NCBI GenBank assembly: GCA_036378735.1
Contig: DASUVX010000075.1
Location: 1 to 64,000 of the forward strand
DNA length: 64,000 nucleotides
Source of the DNA: GCA-003244245 sp036378735
Lineage (GTDB): Bacteria > Actinomycetota > Actinomycetes > Mycobacteriales > Pseudonocardiaceae
Direction: 5' to 3'
The position numbers and the translations under genes were made by a program. The notes beneath the pieces were generated by a model. It saw only the letters and a program-made list of their open reading frames with translations. It was not told the origin of the DNA and searched no databases. Below are positions 16,204 through 24,459 of this stretch, in pieces (position 1 is the stretch's first letter; each line of letters starts with the position of its first letter).

Positions 16204-16677
16204 TTACAGGAAACGCAGTGCCTCCTTGAGGCGGCTCACCGTTTCCGGCTGCAGGAGCAGCTCAAGGGAGACGGGATGGTTGTCGCCGAACAACCGGCCG
16301 TCGATGGACAGCGTGGTGGTCTTGCGTCCCGCTGCCAGATCGGGGCTGAACACCAGGGTGGTGCTCATCCGGATGTCGGCGTCGACCACGAGACCGTAAC
16401 CGGCCAGCTCCTCGCCCATCAGGATGCAGCCCTCTGCCAGGTCGGAACTGGCAGCCTTCAGTCGCTGCCAGGGCACCCATAGCCACGGTTCACCCTGCTC
16501 GATCCGCCCCTGGTGGGCCACACATACAGGCGCGGTGCACACACCCCCGGCGCCGTCGATACGAACCTGGTGCTGCGGATCCCGCTGGTAATCAGCGCAG
16601 TGGATCACCATGCAGGATGGCGGCGGCGTGGCAGGCATTTCTCCCCGACGGTAGCGGGCCGGCGCCACGCTCGCCAT
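16204..16677 (-). CDS. Conserved-looking hypothetical protein, second gene of a pair
   Basis: 157 residues with no family recognised. A Cys-containing N-terminal region (SCMVIHCADYQ, VCTAPVCVAHQG) precedes a beta-rich part (VVDADIRMSTTLVFSPD, TTTLSIDGRLFGDNHPVSLE) and ends LKEALRFL. Its ATG overlaps the stop of the upstream gene (TGATG), which indicates coupling. The four cysteines could bind metal; this is a guess from composition. Confidence 0.6.
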   Translation of the reverse strand: MASVAPARYRRGEMPATPPPSCMVIHCADYQRDPQHQVRIDGAGGVCTAPVCVAHQGRIEQGEPWLWVPWQRLKAASSDLAEGCILMGEELAGYGLVVDADIRMSTTLVFSPDLAAGRKTTTLSIDGRLFGDNHPVSLELLLQPETVSRLKEALRFL

Positions 16678-16940
16678 CACATCCGGCGGATGATGTCTTC
16701 CACCGGATCCGGCTCGTCGGCCCGTGTCATATCGAAGAACCGCTTGGTGGGCGGCGCGAACGGGGCAGCACACCAGTCGTCAGGCGGCGCACCACCCCAG
16801 GACAGGTGGTTGTCCAGGTCCGTAACGGATTGGATGAGTTCGTGCACATCCGGCGGCACGGCGGCAGGACTGCCCCGGCTCAGCGTCGCCACCGACGATC
16901 GGATTCTGCGCAAAATAGCGTTCGGATTTTTGGTCGTCAC
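16677..16940 (-). CDS. Small hypothetical protein, first gene of a pair
   Basis: 87 residues, unrecognised: basic start (VTTKNPNAILRRIRSSVATL), then a Trp-containing middle (NHLSWGGAPPDDW) and an acidic end (DEPDPVEDIIRRM). The GTG at 16940 has GGGAGG four bases upstream, which decides the start over an ATG ten codons earlier. It is translationally coupled to the next gene. The two look like a small regulatory or accessory pair with unknown role. Confidence 0.6.
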   Translation of the reverse strand: MTTKNPNAILRRIRSSVATLSRGSPAAVPPDVHELIQSVTDLDNHLSWGGAPPDDWCAAPFAPPTKRFFDMTRADEPDPVEDIIRRM

Positions 16941-17314
16941 GGCGCCTCCCGCGGTTGCGTTCATTGGCATCCAGAGCTGTCTACGCTGACTTCAGCGCCC
17001 CGCAGGGTACTCGTGCGTGGCCACGTCCGACCGGCTGAACTGGCGCATCCGGTCAGGGGGTACCAGTGGCGACTGCGCGTGACCCGATTAGCCGACAAAT
17101 CGCAAAAAGCAGCCGTTGTCGCCAAGTCCGACCCCAGGGCTGTCCGTCGCTCGGACGACCGCTCGGCTGCCGATGACGTGGTGAAAAGCTTTGAGTGAGG
17201 GCGGCGTTGTCAGCACACTGGCAAGGCACTGCCGATCCCGTTGGGCGGACCACCGCGCGCTGGAGGACCGTTGAGCGTCCCGGATCCCACCAATCCCTGG
17301 AGTGGGATGCACCC
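16941..17314. other. Gene-free stretch between the hypothetical pair and the ribokinase gene
   Basis: No credible coding sequence on either strand. It contains the divergent promoters of the two flanking transcription units. ATCCCAC (17284-17290) and GTGGGAT (17302-17308) form a 7-bp inverted repeat with an 11-base spacer ending six bases before the ribokinase GTG. It could be an operator or a hairpin over the ribosome site (GGAG lies in its loop). Confidence 0.45.
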
Positions 17315-18151
17315 GTGAGCGTAACCGTGGTGGGCAGCGTCAACCTTGATCTGGTGGCCACGCTGCCGCGTTTGCCCCAGGCTGGCGAGACGCTGACCGC
17401 CACCGGGTTGAGCCGCGTCCCCGGCGGCAAGGGGGCCAACCAGGCGCTGGCCGTCCGCCGGTTGGGACTACCGGTCCGGCTGGTCGCCGCAGTGGGCACC
17501 GACGCCGACGCCGACAGCGCCCTGGAGCTACTGCGCCGGGACGGCGTCGGGCTGGACCGGCTGCAGCGGGTCACCGAGCCGACCGGGCTGGCGCTGATCG
17601 CCGTCGATACCGCAGGCGACACCACCATCACGGTGGTTCCCGGTGCGAATGCAGCGCTGCGGGTAGGCGCCGAGGACGTGGCGGGCGCCGACGCGGTGCT
17701 GACCGTGCTGGAGGTGCCCGACGGCGCCGTCGTCGCCGCCGCCCGACACGCCACCGGGTTGTTCGCGCTCAACGCGGCCCCGGCCCGCCCGGTGCCGGCC
17801 GAGGTGCTGCACCGCGCCGATCTGGTGGTGGTCAACAAGGCCGAGTACGCCGCGCTGCCCGACCTGCGCATCGCCCAGGCGCTGGCCGTCACCGACGGGC
17901 CGCGCGGCGCGGTGCTGCTTCGCCACGGCCGGCAGGTCGCGGCCGCCACTCCCCCGCCGGTCGACGCGGTGGACGGCACCGGTGCCGGTGACGCGTTCAT
18001 CGCTGCCGCCGTAGCAGGGCTACTGGGCGGGCTGGCCGACGCCGAGCTGCTCGCCCGGGCCTGCGCCGCCGGCGCTCTAGCGGCGACCCGGCACGGTGCC
18101 CAAGCCTCCCTACCCACCGCCGCGCAGATCGACCGGGTGCTGGCCCGGTGA
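17315..18151 (+). CDS. Ribokinase-like PfkB sugar kinase
   Basis: 278 residues. The ribokinase signatures are VTVVGSVNLDLVATLPRLPQ, the substrate motif PGGKGANQALA and the ATP/catalytic motif VDGTGAGDAFIAA with its Asp base. Upstream in-frame codons give non-family sequence, so the GTG at 17315 is used. The stop overlaps the start of the nucleoside hydrolase gene (GTGA). The pair suggests ribonucleoside salvage: hydrolysis to ribose and base, then ribose phosphorylation. No transporter is adjacent. Confidence 0.9.
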   Translation: MSVTVVGSVNLDLVATLPRLPQAGETLTATGLSRVPGGKGANQALAVRRLGLPVRLVAAVGTDADADSALELLRRDGVGLDRLQRVTEPTGLALIAVDTAGDTTITVVPGANAALRVGAEDVAGADAVLTVLEVPDGAVVAAARHATGLFALNAAPARPVPAEVLHRADLVVVNKAEYAALPDLRIAQALAVTDGPRGAVLLRHGRQVAAATPPPVDAVDGTGAGDAFIAAAVAGLLGGLADAELLARACAAGALAATRHGAQASLPTAAQIDRVLAR

Positions 18152-19113
18152 CCGTACCGATGATCATCGATACCGATCCGGGAGTGGATGACGCGGTGGC
18201 AGTGATGCTGGCGGTGGCCAGCCCTCAGGTGCAGCTGCTGGCGGTGACCACGGTGTTCGGTAATGCCGCCGTGGAGGTCACCACCGCCAACGCGCTGCGG
18301 CTGCGGGCGCTGGCCGGGCAACGAAGACCTGCTTGCAGGGTCGAGCATCATCAACGAAGACCTGCTTGCAGGGTCGAGCATCATCTCGGTCAGCTGCCGG
18401 TGGCTGTGGGTGCGGCCCGGCCGTTGGTGTATCCGCGGCGCCCGCGGGCCAGCGCCTGGCACGGCGCCGACGGGCTCGCTGGGCGGGCTGACCTGCTACC
18501 GGCGCCCAGTGGGCCGGTCAATCCGCTCGGCGCCGTGCCCCTGATGGCCACCCTGCTGCGGGGCGCGGTCGCACCGGTGACGCTGGTGGCGATCGGTCCG
18601 CTGACCAACATCGCGCTGCTGCTCGCGGTGCACCCCGAGGTGAAGCCCCGCATCGGGCGCATCGTGACGATGGGCGGCGATCTGTCCGGGCCGCAAGCCG
18701 AGTTCAACATCGGCTCCGATCCGGAGGCGGCCCGCCGGGTGCTCGTCGAGGAAGACGTGCCGACCACGTTGGTGCCGCTGGACCTGACCCGGCAGGCTGT
18801 CCTCGACGACAGCTGGCTTGCCGAGCTGGCGGCAGCAGGCCCGCGCTGCGCCACCTTGGCCGTCGTCATCGAGGCGTACCGGCAGCGGCGCCGGGCGCCG
18901 GTGGCGCTGCACGACTCACTAGCGGTGCTGGAGGCCGCCGCGCCGGGCACGGTACGCACCGACCAGCAGCATCTGGAGGTGATCTGCGATCACGGACCTA
19001 CCCGCGGTGCGGTGGTCAGCGGCGGGAACGGCCGACGAGTGCAGGTCGCGCGCGAAGCCGACCTGGCCGCGGTCAACGCGGCGATCCTGAGCCAGCTGCG
19101 ACGCTTGGGGTGA
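18148..19113 (+). CDS. Inosine-uridine-type nucleoside hydrolase carrying a 33-bp repeat insertion
   Basis: Ca2+-dependent N-ribohydrolase, 321 residues. MIIDTDPGVDDAVAVML carries the metal aspartates; AIGPLTNIALLL, IVTMGGD, EFNIGSDPEAARRVL and ALHDSLAVLE are family motifs. Between NALRLRALAG and LPVAVGAARPLV lie two copies of QRRPACRVEHH encoded by the 33-bp tandem repeat at 18322-18387. Homologues normally have a short loop there. The unit length keeps the frame, so the protein may still be functional. The 3' end overlaps the VanZ-like gene on the other strand by 41 bases. Confidence 0.9.
   Translation: MTVPMIIDTDPGVDDAVAVMLAVASPQVQLLAVTTVFGNAAVEVTTANALRLRALAGQRRPACRVEHHQRRPACRVEHHLGQLPVAVGAARPLVYPRRPRASAWHGADGLAGRADLLPAPSGPVNPLGAVPLMATLLRGAVAPVTLVAIGPLTNIALLLAVHPEVKPRIGRIVTMGGDLSGPQAEFNIGSDPEAARRVLVEEDVPTTLVPLDLTRQAVLDDSWLAELAAAGPRCATLAVVIEAYRQRRRAPVALHDSLAVLEAAAPGTVRTDQQHLEVICDHGPTRGAVVSGGNGRRVQVAREADLAAVNAAILSQLRRLG
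18322..18387. repeat. 33-bp tandem repeat, locus 2 (two units inside a gene)
   Basis: Units 18322-18354 and 18355-18387 are almost identical and share GACCTGCTTGCAGGGTCGAG with the loci at 6889 and 32530. Both are in frame with the nucleoside hydrolase and add about 22 residues. Confidence 0.9.
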
Positions 19114-19669
19114 CCTCATCGGGTTGCCTGGCCCGCAACCGGAGCGCCAGCACCGCGATCAGTGCTCCGAGCACCGCGCCCAGGGTGTTGTGTGCGATGT
19201 CCCGGAGCTGGCATTCGCCGCCGCCGGTGGCGCCCTGGATGTATTCGATAAAGGCGCTGACGAGCACGCTGGACATCGCGACGAACACCGGGCGGCGGGT
19301 CGCCAGCGTCCCGAAGATCGCGAACGGCACCAGCATCACGACGTTGAGCTCTTCATACAGCTGAGCCAGCGAGAAGGTGCCGACCGTGCAGACCCGCAGC
19401 GTCGCCAGCGGGCTGAGTCCACCGGTCGGGAAATGCCCGAACGGGCGCACTACCGTGAGCGCCAGCGCCAGCGCCAGGCCGCAGCCGGCAAGCACCGCGA
19501 ACTTGCGGTCCAAGCCCTGACGCGGCGCCCACCACCAGGCCGCACCGCCCAGCAGCACCGCTCCCGGGATGAAGCTGGCCGGCACTTCGAGATGATGCAA
19601 GAAGATATTGATCAGGTTGTGGTAGTTGAGGTCTACTCCATCCCACACGCGCAGTACCGTATCGCTCAC
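19073..19669 (-). CDS. VanZ-like membrane protein
   Basis: 198 residues with five likely membrane helices. The VanZ-family core appears as AQLYEELNVVMLVPFAIFG, FVAMSSVLVSAFIEYIQ and RDIAHNTLGAVLGALIAVL. Its GTG start directly follows the enoyl-CoA hydratase stop, so the two are probably co-transcribed. VanZ proteins are linked to cell-envelope antibiotic responses in some species; no such context is visible here and the role is unknown. Confidence 0.85.
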   Translation of the reverse strand: MSDTVLRVWDGVDLNYHNLINIFLHHLEVPASFIPGAVLLGGAAWWWAPRQGLDRKFAVLAGCGLALALALTVVRPFGHFPTGGLSPLATLRVCTVGTFSLAQLYEELNVVMLVPFAIFGTLATRRPVFVAMSSVLVSAFIEYIQGATGGGECQLRDIAHNTLGAVLGALIAVLALRLRARQPDEVTPSVAAGSGSPR

Positions 19670-20446
19670 TCAGCGTCCCGTAAACGTCGCCTTGCCCGGG
19701 CCGTGATCGAGGAACGAGCGCATTCCGGTCACCCGGTCCTCGGTGTGTGCCAACGCCGCGAACGCCTCACCCTCGAGTCGCAGACCATCGCTGAGATCGA
19801 CGTCGAAGCCGTCGTCGACAGCTGCCTTGGCCGCGGCCAGCGCACGCGCCGGCCCCGCAACGAACTGCTGCGCCCAGCGCCGAGCCACGGCATACACCAC
19901 ACCGGGGGCGACCACCTCGTCCACCAGACCAATCCGCAGCGCCTCGTCAGCGCGGGTGAACCGGCCGGTGTAGATCAGTTCCTTGGCCCGGGAGGGGCCG
20001 ATCAGCCGCGGCAGCCGCTGGGTGCCGCCGGCACCCGGGATGATCCCGAGCAGGATCTCCGGCTGGCCGATCTTGGCGTCCTCGGCGGCGATGCGCCGGT
20101 CGCAGCACAGCGCGAGCTCGCAGCCACCGCCGAGGGCGAAACCCGTGATCGCGGCCACGGTTGGTTTCGGGATGTCAGCGACCGTGACGAACGACGACGA
20201 CAGCTCTGCGGCCAGCGCCGGCATCTCGTCCACGGGGGCCGTCGCCATCTCCTTGACGTCCGCGCCGGCCGCGAAGACCCGCTCGCCGCCGTAGACGATC
20301 ACCGCCCGGATCTCGTCGCGCTGCGCCGCCTGCCGCGCCGCCTGCCGGATCTCCCCGGCGCAGGTGCGGTTCAGGACGTTCATCGGCGGGCGGTCCAACC
20401 GGATGGTGCCGATGCCGCCGTCGACCTCGAGCCTGACGAACTCCAT
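19670..20446 (-). CDS. Enoyl-CoA hydratase/isomerase (crotonase family)
   Basis: 258 residues. The oxyanion-hole motif is in AAITGFALGGGCELALCCD. Both catalytic glutamates of classical enoyl-CoA hydratase are present: IGQPEILLGIIPGAGGTQRL and SRAKELIYTGRF. The ATG at 20446 has GGAG six bases upstream; another ATG lies four codons earlier. It matches the position of EchA17 (Rv3039c) beside an ABC ATPase gene in M. tuberculosis. It could hydrate crotonyl-CoA made by the 3-hydroxyacyl-CoA dehydrogenase at 55590, though it is far from it. Confidence 0.92.
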   Translation of the reverse strand: MEFVRLEVDGGIGTIRLDRPPMNVLNRTCAGEIRQAARQAAQRDEIRAVIVYGGERVFAAGADVKEMATAPVDEMPALAAELSSSFVTVADIPKPTVAAITGFALGGGCELALCCDRRIAAEDAKIGQPEILLGIIPGAGGTQRLPRLIGPSRAKELIYTGRFTRADEALRIGLVDEVVAPGVVYAVARRWAQQFVAGPARALAAAKAAVDDGFDVDLSDGLRLEGEAFAALAHTEDRVTGMRSFLDHGPGKATFTGR

Positions 20447-20469
20447 GGCTGACTCCATGTCTGGGCACG

Positions 20470-21300
20470 CTACCTGCGGTAGGCGAAATAGCGCTGCCCG
20501 GAACGGCGCAATACCAGATCCACGTCGAAAGTCTTCGAGAGGTTGTCCTTGGTCAGCACCGTCTCCAGCAAGCCCTGGGCTACCACCGTGCCGTCGCGCA
20601 TCAGCATCGCGTGTGTGAAGCCCGGCGGGATCTCCTCGACGTGATGGGTCACCAGCACCGTCGCCGGGGAATCCGGATCAGCGGCCAGTTCGCCCAGCCG
20701 GAACAGCAGGTCCTCTCGGCCGCCGAGGTCCAGCCCCGCCGCCGGCTCGTCGAGCAACAGCAGCTCCGGATCGGTCATCAGCGCCCTGGCGATCAGTGCC
20801 CGTTTGCGTTCGCCCTCCGACAGGGTGCCGAAGCGTCGATCAGCCATCTCGCCGACACCGAAGTCGGCCAGCAACCCGACGGCTCGTGCCCGGTCGAGAG
20901 CTTCGTAGCGTTCCCGCCACCTTCCGAGCACCGCGTAGCCGGCGCTGACCACCAGGTCGGACACCAGCTCATCAGCGGGGATCCGGCTGGCCAGCGCTGC
21001 CGAGGAGAACCCGATCCGCGGTCTGAGCTCGAAGACATCCGTGCGACCCAACCGTTGCCCGAGCACGTGGACCGTGCCGCGGGTCGGATGCAGCTCGGTA
21101 GCGGCCAGCCGTAGCAGGGTGGTCTTGCCGGCGCCGTTGGGACCCAGGATGACCCACTTCTCGTCCAGCTCCACCCGCCAGTCGACCCGCTCCAGCAGCG
21201 TGCCGGCTCCGCGCCGGACGCCCACGCCGTCCATCCGCACCACGAGGTCGGTGAGATCGAGGGTGCTGTTGTCGGCTGGCTGCCAATCCCGCGGGGTCAC
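20470..21300 (-). CDS. ABC transporter ATP-binding protein
   Basis: Single ATPase domain of 276 residues. Walker A is LGPNGAGKTTLLRL, the ABC signature is FGTLSEGERKRALIARALM, Walker B is ELLLLDEPAAGLDLG and the switch His is in TVLVTHHVEEIP. The GTG at 21300 is the first sensible start; the sequence before it is low-complexity. No permease gene is adjacent, as for the M. tuberculosis homologue Rv3041c. It may act on translation or an unlinked permease. It is divergent from glgX with only 28 bases between starts. Confidence 0.88.
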   Translation of the reverse strand: MTPRDWQPADNSTLDLTDLVVRMDGVGVRRGAGTLLERVDWRVELDEKWVILGPNGAGKTTLLRLAATELHPTRGTVHVLGQRLGRTDVFELRPRIGFSSAALASRIPADELVSDLVVSAGYAVLGRWRERYEALDRARAVGLLADFGVGEMADRRFGTLSEGERKRALIARALMTDPELLLLDEPAAGLDLGGREDLLFRLGELAADPDSPATVLVTHHVEEIPPGFTHAMLMRDGTVVAQGLLETVLTKDNLSKTFDVDLVLRRSGQRYFAYRR

Positions 21301-21328
21301 CTGGTCATTGTGCGGGTAGGCAGAATGG

Positions 21329-23407
21329 GTGTCCGTGACCCGCCCGCAGGTCGGCCGACCATTTCCCCTCGGCGCGCACGCCGAGGGTGGCGGGGTGCGC
21401 TTCGCGGTGGCATCGTCGATCGCCGACGCCGTCGAGGTCTGCCTGCTGTCCGCCGATGGCCAGGAGCAGCGGGTGCCGTTGACCGAGCGCACCTTCGGGG
21501 TATGGCACGGCCTGCTCAGTGGGATAGGTCCCGGGCAACGCTACGGCTACCGGGTGCAGGGGCCGTGGAACCCCGGGCGCGGCCTGTGGTGCAATCCCGC
21601 GAAGTTGCTGGTCGATCCGTACGCGCGCCGGGTCGAGGGCACCGTCACTGACCTGCGGGCTGCGCTGGGTTACCGGGACGATCCCGCCGGGCCCCGTTGT
21701 GACATCGACTCCCTGGGCAGTGTCCCGGTGTCGGTGGTCACCGCGCCCGGTGGGCCGGACACCGGCGCACGGCCCGACGTGCCGTGGGAGCAGACCGTGA
21801 TCTACGAGCTGCACGTGCGCGGCTTCACCCGCACCCATCCCGAGGTGCCGATCGAGCACCGCGGCACCTACCTGGGTCTGGCCCATCCGGCCGTGCTCGA
21901 CTACCTCATCGAACTGGGCGTCACCACCGTGGAGCTGCTGCCGGTGGCCGCGTTCTGCCCCGAGCCGTCCCTACTGCGCGCCGGGATGCCCAACTACTGG
22001 GGCTACTCACCGCTGGCGCTGCTTGCGGTCCATCCAGGGTATGCCGCGGTGCCCGGCGACGAGGTCGCGGAGTTCCGCACGATGGTGGCCGCGCTGCATG
22101 CCGCGGGCCTCGAAGTGATCGTCGACGTGGTGGCCAATCACACCTGCGAGGGTCAGGTGGATGGCCTCACCCTGTGCTACCGAGGGTTGGACGCGCCCGC
22201 CTACTACCTCGGGCGCGACCTGACCGGCTGCGGCAACACCTTGGACGCCGGCTCCCTGACGGTGGTGCGGCTGGTGACCGACGCGTTGCGATACTGGGCG
22301 GGCGAACTCGGCGTCGACGGCTTCCGGCTGGACCTGGCCAGCGTGCTGGGCCGCCCCCGCGGCGGGCCGTTCGATCCGGGCGCGCCGGTGCTCAGCGCGA
22401 TTGCCGCTGACCCGCTGCTGAGCAGCCGCAAGCTCATCGCCGAGCCATGGGATGCCACCTCCGATGGGTACCGGGTGGGCGGGTTTCCGGCCGACTTCAG
22501 CGAGTGGAACGGGCGCTACCGCGATGTCGTGCGCGATTTCTGGCGTGGCGTCCCAGGCGTCAGCGAGCTCGCTTCCCGGCTGGCCGGCAGCTCCGACCTT
22601 TACGCCGGCAGTGGGCGCCGGCCGTGGGCGTCGATCAACTTCATCACCGCGCACGACGGATTCACGTTGCGGGACTTGGTCTCCTACAACCGCAAGCACA
22701 ACGACGCCAACGGCGAGGGCGGCGCCGACGGCACCGATGACAACCGCTCCTGGAACTGCGGGGTCGAAGGAGAGACCGACGATCCTGCGGTGCGCACCTT
22801 GCGTGGCCGCCAGGCGCGTAACCTGCTCGCCACCCTGGTGCTGTCCACCGGTACCCCGATGCTGCTGGCCGGCGACGAGCGCTGGCGCACCCAGGGCGGC
22901 AACAACAACCCGTACCGGCTCGACGACGCCACCTCGTGGCTGGACTGGTCGGCCGATCCGGACACCGAGATGTTCACGGTGTTCACCCGCCGCCTGCTCG
23001 CGCTGCGCAACACCACCCCCGCCCTGCGCCAACCCGAGTTCTTCGAAGGACGAACCACCCCCAGCGGCACCTCTGACCTGGTGTGGTTGCACCCCGACGG
23101 GCGTCCCATGGAACTCGTCGACTGGTGCGACGGTAGCCAGCAAAGCCTCGGTATGTGGATCGACGGCGCCGACGTGCGGTCCCACCCGCCGGGGACGGCC
23201 ACCGACTCGTGGCTGCTGGTGCTGCACGCCGGTGCCCACCCGATCATGTTCACGCTGCCGGGCCCGGAGTACGGCGAGCGCTACGAGCCGGTGCTGGACA
23301 CCGCGTCCCCGGACGGCCAGCCCACCCACCCACGAAGCCGCCGCCCCAGCACCCGGATGTCCATCCCGCCTCGAAGCGTCCTGCTGTTCCGCGCAGTGCG
23401 CCCATGA
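21329..23407 (+). CDS. glgX: Glycogen debranching enzyme GlgX (GH13_11)
   Basis: Isoamylase-type enzyme hydrolysing alpha-1,6 branches left by phosphorylase; 692 residues. An N-terminal CBM48-like domain (PFPLGAHAEGGGVRFAVASS) precedes the GH13 barrel: VDVVANHT, GFRLDLAS with nucleophile Asp335, LIAEPWD with the acid Glu, and NFITAHDGFTLRDLVSYN. The 3' stop codon lies in the palindromic element at 23404-23468. It stands next to glgP on the opposite strand, the enzyme it assists. Confidence 0.96.
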   Translation: MSVTRPQVGRPFPLGAHAEGGGVRFAVASSIADAVEVCLLSADGQEQRVPLTERTFGVWHGLLSGIGPGQRYGYRVQGPWNPGRGLWCNPAKLLVDPYARRVEGTVTDLRAALGYRDDPAGPRCDIDSLGSVPVSVVTAPGGPDTGARPDVPWEQTVIYELHVRGFTRTHPEVPIEHRGTYLGLAHPAVLDYLIELGVTTVELLPVAAFCPEPSLLRAGMPNYWGYSPLALLAVHPGYAAVPGDEVAEFRTMVAALHAAGLEVIVDVVANHTCEGQVDGLTLCYRGLDAPAYYLGRDLTGCGNTLDAGSLTVVRLVTDALRYWAGELGVDGFRLDLASVLGRPRGGPFDPGAPVLSAIAADPLLSSRKLIAEPWDATSDGYRVGGFPADFSEWNGRYRDVVRDFWRGVPGVSELASRLAGSSDLYAGSGRRPWASINFITAHDGFTLRDLVSYNRKHNDANGEGGADGTDDNRSWNCGVEGETDDPAVRTLRGRQARNLLATLVLSTGTPMLLAGDERWRTQGGNNNPYRLDDATSWLDWSADPDTEMFTVFTRRLLALRNTTPALRQPEFFEGRTTPSGTSDLVWLHPDGRPMELVDWCDGSQQSLGMWIDGADVRSHPPGTATDSWLLVLHAGAHPIMFTLPGPEYGERYEPVLDTASPDGQPTHPRSRRPSTRMSIPPRSVLLFRAVRP

Positions 23408-23468
23408 TCGCGGTTTGAGTGCCTTGCGCGACATCTGATGTCGCCTACGGCACACAAACTGTGATCAT
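23404..23468. terminator. 65-bp palindromic element between convergent genes (family F)
   Basis: The ends ATGATCGCGGTTTGAGTGCC and GGCACACAAACTGTGATCAT pair at 17 of 20 positions, and an inner perfect hairpin GCGACATC-T-GATGTCGC lies between. The glgX stop (TGA, 23405-23407) and the stop of the gene on the other strand (TCA, 23465-23467) are symmetric parts of the palindrome. It probably acts as a bidirectional terminator, though it has no long T run. Confidence 0.7.
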
Positions 23469-24361
23469 CGCCGTAGCGCCGCCCGGATCTGCGCGATGAC
23501 CGCCTCCGGCCGGCAGGTCAGGTCACGCCAGGTGAAGCGCAGCACGGTCCATCCGGCGAGCACCAGCGCATTTTGCCGGCGCCGGTCACGAGCGAAGCGG
23601 TCAACGGTGGAATGCCAGGCCCACCCGTCGACCTCGATGGCCAGCCGGCGTGCCACCACAGCAATGTCAAGCCAGTATTCGGCACCGGCCACTATCGCCT
23701 TGTGATTGGCCACCCACCCCTCAATCCGGGCATGCCGGAGCAGCCGGTGCAGCACCCGTTCGGCCTGCGAGCAGGCCCCGTCCGCGGCCTGCCGCAGCAC
23801 CCGGCCCAGCCACGGCGACCCATGACGACCAAACGATCGGCAGTACGCGGCATGCAACTCCGCAAATGAGACCCGCTGTTGCAACGCCCGATCCACCAGT
23901 GGTTGCGCCGAATCAATGCCCAGCGCTGCGGCGGCGTCCAGCACGGTAAGTGGTAGCGCGGTCACCGGCAGCCCGCGCACCACCACCAGGTCCACCGGAT
24001 CGAGGCCCCGGCGGCGCAGCACCACATCCGGTGGACAGCGGTGAGACCGCCCGCGAGGCACAGTGACCTCGGCAGCGCCGGGCGCCCAGTCACGCAACCC
24101 CCACCACCACGCGGCGGTCAGCCCGCTGGCCACTGCACACGGACCCGCCCAGGCCACCGCCGCCCGAAGGGCAGCCCGCTGATCAGGCTCGCCCCGGCCG
24201 ACCAGATAGACCCCCGGGTGCAGCTTGACCCACTGCCCGCAATGGACGCGATGCTGGATCTGCCGCAACGTCAGTCCACCACACATCGCCTCCGCCCTGG
24301 TGAGCACGCCATCGCGGGAAGCCGCCAGTTCCTCGATCAACATCCGGCACAGCGTGGCCAT
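23465..24361 (-). CDS. AbiEi-like winged-helix plus DUF559 protein
   Basis: 298 residues. The N-terminal part (LAASRDGVLTRAEAMCGGLT...HRVHCGQWVKLHPGVYLVG) is the DNA-binding domain of AbiEi-type antitoxin-like proteins. The C-terminal part (LDIAVVARRLAIEVDGWAWH, then RFARDRRRQNALVLAGWTVL) is a DUF559/Vsr-like nuclease fold. Such two-domain proteins are common and multicopy in high-GC actinobacteria. No AbiEii-type toxin gene is adjacent, so a complete type IV toxin-antitoxin system is not shown. Confidence 0.85.
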   Translation of the reverse strand: MATLCRMLIEELAASRDGVLTRAEAMCGGLTLRQIQHRVHCGQWVKLHPGVYLVGRGEPDQRAALRAAVAWAGPCAVASGLTAAWWWGLRDWAPGAAEVTVPRGRSHRCPPDVVLRRRGLDPVDLVVVRGLPVTALPLTVLDAAAALGIDSAQPLVDRALQQRVSFAELHAAYCRSFGRHGSPWLGRVLRQAADGACSQAERVLHRLLRHARIEGWVANHKAIVAGAEYWLDIAVVARRLAIEVDGWAWHSTVDRFARDRRRQNALVLAGWTVLRFTWRDLTCRPEAVIAQIRAALRR

Positions 24362-24424
24362 CTGAGCGCCCGTCCGCTACGCCCGTGCCCTCACGCTGTG
24401 GACGGCACCCCTGGTGTGGATAAC

Positions 24425-24447
24425 TCCGGCCTCGATCTTGGGCCGGA
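24425..24447 (-). terminator. GC-rich hairpin after glgP
   Basis: TCCGGCC (24425-24431) pairs with GGCCGGA (24441-24447) around nine bases, 13 bases beyond the glgP stop codon at 24460. There is no U-rich tail, so termination activity is uncertain. Confidence 0.45.
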
Positions 24448-24459
24448 ATGAGACCGTGG

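Noticed and set aside
18322..18387. Tandem 33-bp units considered as a CRISPR array
   Set aside because: The units are contiguous with no spacers, only two per locus, and no cas gene is present.
17053..18462. A 469-codon minus-strand frame with a doubled MMLDPASRSSL segment
   Set aside because: It is antisense to ribokinase and nucleoside hydrolase; the duplicated segment is only the 33-bp repeat read backwards.
22007..23455. A 482-codon minus-strand frame inside glgX
   Set aside because: All GH13 motifs lie on the plus strand; the antisense reading has no motif and no ribosome site.
23465..24361. Complete type IV AbiE toxin-antitoxin system
   Set aside because: Only the AbiEi-like DNA-binding domain with a DUF559 tail is present; no nucleotidyltransferase toxin gene adjoins.
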